From: Kudoa neothunni
Taxonomy: Eukaryota; Cnidaria
Length of the DNA: 64,000 bases
Direction: 5' to 3'
Assembly: GCA_964304625.1 (NCBI GenBank)
Contig: OZ199840.1
Span: 9,052,001-9,116,000, forward strand
Within the stretch, counting starts at the first letter, position 1. Each line of letters opens with the position of its first letter. Below the pieces are notes generated by a model. It ran no database searches and was not told where the DNA came from. It saw nothing but the letters and a program-made list of their open reading frames with translations. Positions 57,694 through 64,000 of the stretch are shown here, in pieces. Made by a program: the position numbers and the translations under genes.

Positions 57694-60600
57694 CAGAGGT
57701 TCTTAACCGGAGGTGAAATTTAAATGAAGTAACGTCAAAATTAGATGGGGAAATTGTTGCATTATGAGTTTGTGATGTGCTTTAGGATTTCTTTGGTATT
57801 ACATTAAGCGGGGCTATTAAAATCAATAAGAATTAGGGAGAAATTCTTCAAAAAAATTTTAGGAACAACTATTTAGAAAACTATTATCAGTCTCTTTCTT
57901 TGATGCCTTGTTTGTTTTTTAGTGATGTAGTCTAATAATATGCTTAACATAATACTTAAAATCAGTGGCGACTCGTGTATGCAACTGTGGAACTACAGCA
58001 CCCCTGATCACCTCGATATTTATATAATCCTTTTCCCCTATGCGTGCAACCATTAGTACATATGGCTAAGTAATTTTTCCTTGATGGATTGAAGGTTTTT
58101 AAAATGACTATTGCAATATTCGTCGAAAATTTCTAAATTTTCGACGTTTATTTTTTCGGCGGCAATTTGGTTGTATTTGTTTAGTTTTAGAATTTTTGAA
58201 AAGGAGCAAAAACGCATAGAAATCGATAGCTTCTTGAATGAATGGAGTGATTTAGAAAAGGCGAATGACTCATTAGTCTGCAAATATTGCAAAATAAAAA
58301 TTCCACTTCAGCAAAACAGAATTTTTGAACATATGTCATCCCAAAAACATATATCGACGAAATCATCTCTTGAAAAATCTCCCAAACATATTTTATAGAG
58401 ATAAGGCAAACAACGATCTTGAGATAGATTTAATGTCCGTTGTTGCCTTTGGTGGACTTCCATTGTCATTACTTGACAGGGAACACACATTATGTAAATT
58501 CCTATCAAAATATTGTTGGCTGTCTCGATCCTTGCCAGACAGTGGCTCATTGTTAAATAAGTATTTATCTGTTTTGTTTGAACAGAATATTACTGCGGTG
58601 AAAACGATTCTAAAAGATCGGCGATTTCCCCTTATTATTCACAAGATGCCTGACTTTAAAAATACACCCTTGCTTAATATTTTGATATGCTTTTTTGATA
58701 CAAAACTCACAGAAAGGTGAATAATTATGCTTGATTCTAAAATTCTTAATGAATGCAATGTTATAATGATTGCAAATGAAGCATCTGCATTATTATGTAC
58801 ACATAAGTTAGCTGGGAAAATTGCATGACCATCGATCGTATCGGATTCTACACCTTATATGCAGAAATTTTCAAAAGTATACCACTTATACATAGCCATA
58901 TTGTCCGAACACCTTATTTTTCTCACTTTATTCATTGTGCAATACTAAAAACGATTGATTCAGTTTTCCTAGATATAAAGCGATTTTATATGATATTTTC
59001 TTCCCGTATTGCTAAAAACAGATCTGCCAAATGCCAATTACTTTCGTTCTTACAAAAAATGACATTGAATATACGAAAATTATTCCTCGAGTTGTTGATA
59101 TTAGACGGTACAGCTTGTATAACTGCATTTTATCTTTCTATGAATATTTCCCAGCTATAAAACAGTTGCTACTAGAATCCAAACATAACTCTATTTCAAG
59201 TTTATCGCAATGTTCGAGCTGTCTTCCACCTAGTTGGATAATATGTTGATTTATTTTATACTTATTGTTAAGTCTCTTTCACTATTATATGATTTCTCCC
59301 ATGGAATTGAATCAAGCAGTTCTTTCGGCATCTCATACCCCACGACTGTACGACTGGATGAGTTCAAATTACAATTTAAACCAAGATGAAGTAATAACAA
59401 TTAATAGCAATATTCTATCCTCTCTTCGTTTGGACAAAAAATGGGGAAATTATTGACAAAATGACAGACTTTCATAAATTTCTTGTTGAACAACTTACAA
59501 ATACAGTTAAAAAACAATTGAAGGTTGTTACCCATCGAGTAGCTTTCTTATTTCAATGAAGAATATCAACTTCTCCATAAGAAGCAACTTTAACGAAGTG
59601 AACATAATAGATATTGTGTCATTTGTTATCGCCAATAAAAGGGAGGGGTTACAAAATGAATGCGTATCATCATCTTATTTTAATAAAAATGATTTGATGG
59701 ACAGAGAATTTTGTAAAAAATATGATACACAGTATCCATTGATGTCACAACTCACACGAGATTTGTCATCAATTCCATTATCATCCATATCAGTTGTGAG
59801 AAGTTTCTCCAAATTAAAGCACGTATTCACTCGTAAAAGAACAAATTTATCCACTGAAAGATGTATAATGCTCGCAGTGTTGCATTTTAATAGTATATTA
59901 GAAAAACAAGGTTAATTAATGTCATATTTTGGAATTTAAAAATTGTTGTATGTTTCTTTCTTTGCATAGGCGCTTAGGTATGAAATAAACGTCGAAAAAT
60001 ACAGTCCTCACTTATAAATAATATGTAGGTGAACAAAAAATTAAAAAAATTTATTAGAATCATATTTACTTTAATATTCAATATACGATATGCCATCAGA
60101 TACTGAACTTGCATTTTTTTAAATTAGCGACGAATTTATCTAAGCGAATTTTAAAAATATTCAATTTTAGTTTAAAGGTGTTTGAGTCTGAATCAGTGTG
60201 TAAAATATGATATTTAATGATGAGACATCTTTGATGTGTTAATAAAGCCTGAAGGCAACTAACCGATTAATTGTTGAGCCCTAAAATGATTAAACTAATC
60301 CGACAAGGCTCTTGGAGCCCAGTTCAACCTTTACGTGACTATCCGATAATCGTCTACGAATAGTTAATAATGCAGTAAATGTTAATTTAAATATAATAGT
60401 AATAATTTTTGAATTATAGGATTTATTTTTTTTAATAAAATTTTAAATATAATTATAAAAATTAGAGTACAATACAAACTATTTTGACTAATTAAATCAA
60501 TAAAATCTTAATCGTCGAAGGACCGTGTGTCGAAAACTTTATTATATGTCCATGGGGTCGTTTTGACCCATCATTATTTTCTTATTTTATTGCACAATTT

Positions 60601-61245
60601 AATAAAAAATTATTATTATAATTATTTATCATAACGCAGCTATATTAACCGTCTATAAGTTTGCTTTAGAGAGAAAAAAAGAAAATATTAATTCTTCGAC
60701 CAAATATTACAGCAGGTGGTCGAATTTCCGTAATTTTTATGTTCGCGCGGACAATTAAATATTTTTTATTGAAGCGATATAATAAAGTTGATAATTATTA
60801 ATTTTTAGAACGATTTTCACCTTTTTAACATAACTTGAAGAATATCTGTTGGTCGTTCATTTAGGTCTCTATCATTTTTAATCGAAATATCTTTGTAGTT
60901 AGATTTTGAAAATATGAGAATGAATTTTTTAATTTAATTTCATGGCTAAAAGTTAAACTACAGAGATATACATATAAATTGTTGATAGTACTTTTGAAAT
61001 TACTATTTTAACATAAGGTATATTTTAAATGTTTCATCATAATTATTGCATTCTTATTTTACTCTAATTTAATGGGTAAATTTTTATTCTCGTTGATTGT
61101 TGTGATGACAAAACGAAATTCACATCCCCTTGCATACGATAAGATGAAACTAACTTAAAATTCCTCAAAAATCATTTTCGATTGTGGTCGAATCTCGCAC
61201 CCCAAAGCTCATAGTTAACACCCCTCAGGGGTGCGGGAACCGCTG
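57694..61245 (+). mobile_element. hAT-superfamily DNA transposon, degenerate
   Basis: Left end CAGAGGTTCTTAACCGGAGG and right end GGTGCGGGAACCGCTG form imperfect inverted repeats of the CAGNGGTTCTNAACC type common in hAT elements. The transposase frames lie inside at 58.1-59.9 kb. No clean 8-bp target duplication is visible, which fits the degree of decay. A second hAT-like start, CAGTGGCGACTCGTG, lies at 57964, so two hAT elements may be nested. A GGGTCGTTTTGACCC block at 60556 inside the element looks like a stray piggyBac-type terminus. Confidence 0.6.
58111..59915 (+). pseudogene. hAT transposase, disrupted
   Basis: The N-terminal zinc finger reads ANDSLVCKYCKIKIPLQQNR followed by IFEHMSSQKH (a C..C...H....H pattern as in CGBP1/hAT proteins). 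Next comes FGGLPLSLLDREHTLCKFLS with SLPDSGSLLNKYL (typical hAT central region with iPs...l), then fragmented middle frames. The dimerisation domain at the C-terminus is well kept: YPLMSQLTRDLSSIPLSSIS, VVRSFSKLKHVFTRKRTNLS, then a final LHFN block. The reading frame changes several times between 58400 and 59560, so it is not functional as read. Confidence 0.8.
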
Positions 61246-62800
61246 AACTACCTGAAGTAGACGTATAAAATTGGCTCATATATCATTTTAGATATCTTTT
61301 CTAGATGCGAATTGAATTCCAGGCGTAAATAAAAGTTTATCTTTAAAAGATTTGTACATATTAAAATCATTTGACATTTTTTTGTTGATTGAATAGTATA
61401 GTCTTATATAAATTTAAAAAAGGCCAGTAATAGATTTCGCAGCAATAACACAATTTGTTCTATTAGTTATTGTAACAGTTTTGAGTGCATACAGGATTGC
61501 CCAAGAAATTGACCTTTTTTAAATTAGGGCGCAATCTATAATCATAAAAACTCCTATAAGTAATAAATTTTTTTACATATTAAATCATCTGTAATAAATC
61601 GGTTTTCTTGGCTCTAATATCTTAATCAATTATAAACTTCTGCATAAAAATTATTTTTTGATTTCTTATCCAAAAAGTTTCTTATGAGTGAGTCCAAACT
61701 TATTTTACATGAGGAAAAAAATCGACATTATTGTTTCAATAGTTTTAAAACCAGAAATAGACACGAGATCAAAATCGCGATATCTATAAGATTTATCTGA
61801 TTTCATTCGAAAATTTTTAAATAATGGAAAAATAATTAACTGTTTTTTATGACTATATGATTTAAAATGATATTGTGGATGTAATAAATTTAAGCAGAGG
61901 ATTTATAAAACTACATAAAATCGATAATCCCTATTTTATATAAAAAAAACTTCGTAATATATTATTTTTTTTCATTAAAATTTTAATTTTAAATGTATAT
62001 AATAAACTTTCTTAATTCACAGAAATGGCTTTAACTCTGATAATTATATATAAGAGAAGAAGAAGAAGAAGAGGAAGTAAAAGGGCGTAAAATCGATTAC
62101 CTACTGTATAAAATTTTTGGTATGTTCAAATAAAAATCAATAAATTTTCCAATATAAATCTGAAATAATTATTTTACTAAAATTAACCAAGAGAACTAAC
62201 ATACATCGATATTTGGCTATAGTATAAACTAGCTTTTAGATAAGACTTTTTTTAAGAGAGTTGCATCATTTATAAAAGTCGCCGTTTAATAATAAATAAT
62301 TAATTTCTTTTGAAAAATTACATATTATATCTGTTATAAATATGGTTTTTATTATTTGAATGTTAGGAATGATTAAGGCGAGGTTGTAAAAACTACCAAA
62401 GTAGATCTAAATGAGATGAGTAGCTGTAATGCTTGTTGTTTTCCTATAAACTTCGAAACCAATAAAATGTGAAACTTAAATAATCAGTCTATAAATGAGT
62501 AAAAATTATAATTGTTGATATAAAATTGGGTAAATTTGCTGATTCATGTTGAAGCATATGAACTTGTAAGGATTGCCCTGAGGGTTAAATTGATGTGTAC
62601 TAGACTTGATGTCATTTTTAAACACAAAACTTTATATGAAAATTAATAATTTTTTAGCATACGCCAAAAAATGATCTATCTAAGGATAATTCTGTGTTTC
62701 CTTAAAATAATATTAAATTTTAAGTATGTTTGTGAATATAAATGATAAGATAGAGTTTTCTTATAGTCTAAGGGTTGAGTATGGCAACTTCTTCTTGGGC
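61246..62800. other. AT-rich intergenic region
   Basis: No gene or RNA recognised. Contains a short GAA-rich tract at 62056-62075. Confidence 0.6.
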
Positions 62801-64000
62801 CTATTCTACTCCTTGTTCTCCTTTGTCATGTCCTCCTTCTTCATTTTCTTCTTCATCTGTAGCTGGAGGAGAAGCTGCAGCGCTAGAAGAGGTTTCTGCA
62901 TCTGTGGAGGTGGTACTCTCTTCACTTGAAGACGTTGATTCGGAAGCACTTTCAACCTCAATCCTGCCAAAATAGTAATCATAAAATGGGCGAAAATCAT
63001 CCAAATTACTTGGGAGCCTTTTCTAACGGTGTATTATCTCCAGAGCATACAGCCAAACATTTTTCGTTAGATTCAAAATTATTGTTGTTTCCACCTATTC
63101 CCCTGTACAGGAATTGTCTGCAAGTCTTCGTTTGGTTCTCAAAGAAATATCTCACCAAACGAAGGTTTCCATGACCTTGATGTTGTTTCAATCTGCATAA
63201 ATCTCTAACTGGGATGTAAGCATGCGGTGAGCTACTGTTTGGTTCTCTCGCTAAGAAAAAATCGTCTAAAAATTCAACTTTTAAGACATTTGTATTTACC
63301 TGTTGGGCATGATCCTGCACATTCGTCATATGACTCAAAAACGTTCGCATCTTCGGCGACTGGGCAATCTTGTGTTAAAAATTGATGGCAAGTTTTGGAT
63401 AGGACGTTATAAAAATATTTAGTGATTACTGACTTGCCACATGTTGGTTGGGCTATTCTTTTCTCACATTTTGGGTTTGCAGTCGCTGGTTCATCTGTTG
63501 GAAGTTTTATTTCTAGTTAATCACAAAATAAAAATTACTGAAACATGTATCAACACATTGTTTCAAAGAGGAAAATACACCCCTTGTTTGATCTTCATCG
63601 ACAACTACCTGCTTGCATATACGATTGAATGTGTCGGCAAAAATTTTGATTTGTTGGGTTTTGGTAGAGGTTATAGTTGGTAGAGAGCCGCAATCCGAAC
63701 GGTTTGGTCTAATATTTCCACTCACTATAAAAATTTATTAGCTATACAATAACGTAAACTACATTCTCCAGCTTCTTCACATTGTCTTCTAGTGTCAAAA
63801 ACATTATCCGCTGCTCCGCAACCTTTGTATTCAAATTCTTCGCACGAATAAGATGGATTGCTGCCTGTTGTTTTTTTAAAGTAATATTTCTTGATTGGTG
63901 GGCCAGTGCATATGGACGATGGGGCAGTGGCTGGATTGGCACTGTTATTAGCTTTAACTTTGGCCACTTCATTCAAGATTTCATCGGGAGTTTTCCGTTC
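62801..64000 (-). CDS. Multi-Kunitz-domain protein with acidic tail (5' partial)
   Basis: Four Kunitz/BPTI-type domains, one per exon, with phase-1 introns. Exons: 63760 to beyond the window edge (CTGPPIKKYYF...CEEFEYKGCGAADNVF...CEEAGEC), 63539-63724 (DCGSLPT...ICKQV...GVFSSLKQCVDTC), 63300-63512 (CEKRIAQPTCGK...TCHQFLTQDC...NVFESYDECAGSC), 63010-63250 (CRLKQHQGHGN...TCRQFLYRGIGGNNNNF...KCLAVC), and a tail exon 62801-62963 rich in Ser, Thr and Glu (TSSSEESTTSTDAETSSS). Introns are only 35, 26, 49 and 46 nt. Only the third domain keeps all six cysteines; the second and fourth lack the C2-C4 pair, and the first lacks C2 and the reactive-loop segment. Probably secreted; signal peptide outside the window. 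Protease inhibition is plausible only for the third domain. Confidence 0.88.

Overview
The window looks like a scaffold piece from a strongly AT-rich, fast-evolving animal genome. The animal assignment rests on gene content: an atypical protein kinase C with PB1, C1 and kinase parts, an SH3-DH-PH RhoGEF, a multi-Kunitz secreted protein, coatomer beta, a ZnT5/7-type zinc transporter and porphobilinogen deaminase, all cut by GT-AG introns. Many introns are very short (26-66 nt), while a few reach several kb and hold repeats. A derived parasitic metazoan (for example a myxozoan) would fit, but the sequence alone does not settle this.

Layout. 1-11208 is a near-identical copy of 22981-34190; it stops exactly at a 200-N gap (11209-11408). 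It carries piggyBac relics, a BED-finger remnant and the 3' half of the coatomer beta gene (COPB1). 11504-16272 (+) is a cell-surface gene, missing its 5' end, built from tandem four-cysteine beta-sandwich-like modules, about one per exon, separated by phase-1 introns and closed by one membrane helix. 16273-20189 is nearly empty. 20190-21976 (-) is a mucin-like membrane protein with about fifty 9-residue Thr/Pro repeats. 22981-36059 holds the second copy of the duplicated segment and the complete COPB1 gene (-). 36.7-38.1 kb is a pogo/Tigger relic. 38964-42423 (+) is HMBS, convergent with aPKC (42517-47698, -). aPKC is divergent from the zinc transporter (48.4-53.4 kb, +), whose large intron holds a 15-bp minisatellite and a piggyBac-like element. 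55.2-57.5 kb (+) is the SH3-DH-PH gene. 57.7-61.2 kb is a hAT transposon. 62801 to the window end (-) is a multi-Kunitz protein with an acidic tail.

How the parts relate. COPB1, HMBS, aPKC, the zinc transporter and the RhoGEF are single-copy housekeeping or signalling genes with no operon logic. The two lineage-specific genes at 11.5-22 kb (repeat-module receptor-like protein and mucin) face each other tail to tail and may form a surface-protein locus. Mobile DNA is all cut-and-paste (piggyBac, hAT, pogo/Tigger). I recognised no retrovirus-like or other capsid-bearing element.

Quality caveats. Copy 1 of the duplication differs from copy 2 almost only by 1-nt indels crowded towards the gap, so it is probably an unmerged contig end. 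Several conserved genes also show isolated 1-nt frame offsets in short homopolymers, which look like residual sequencing errors.
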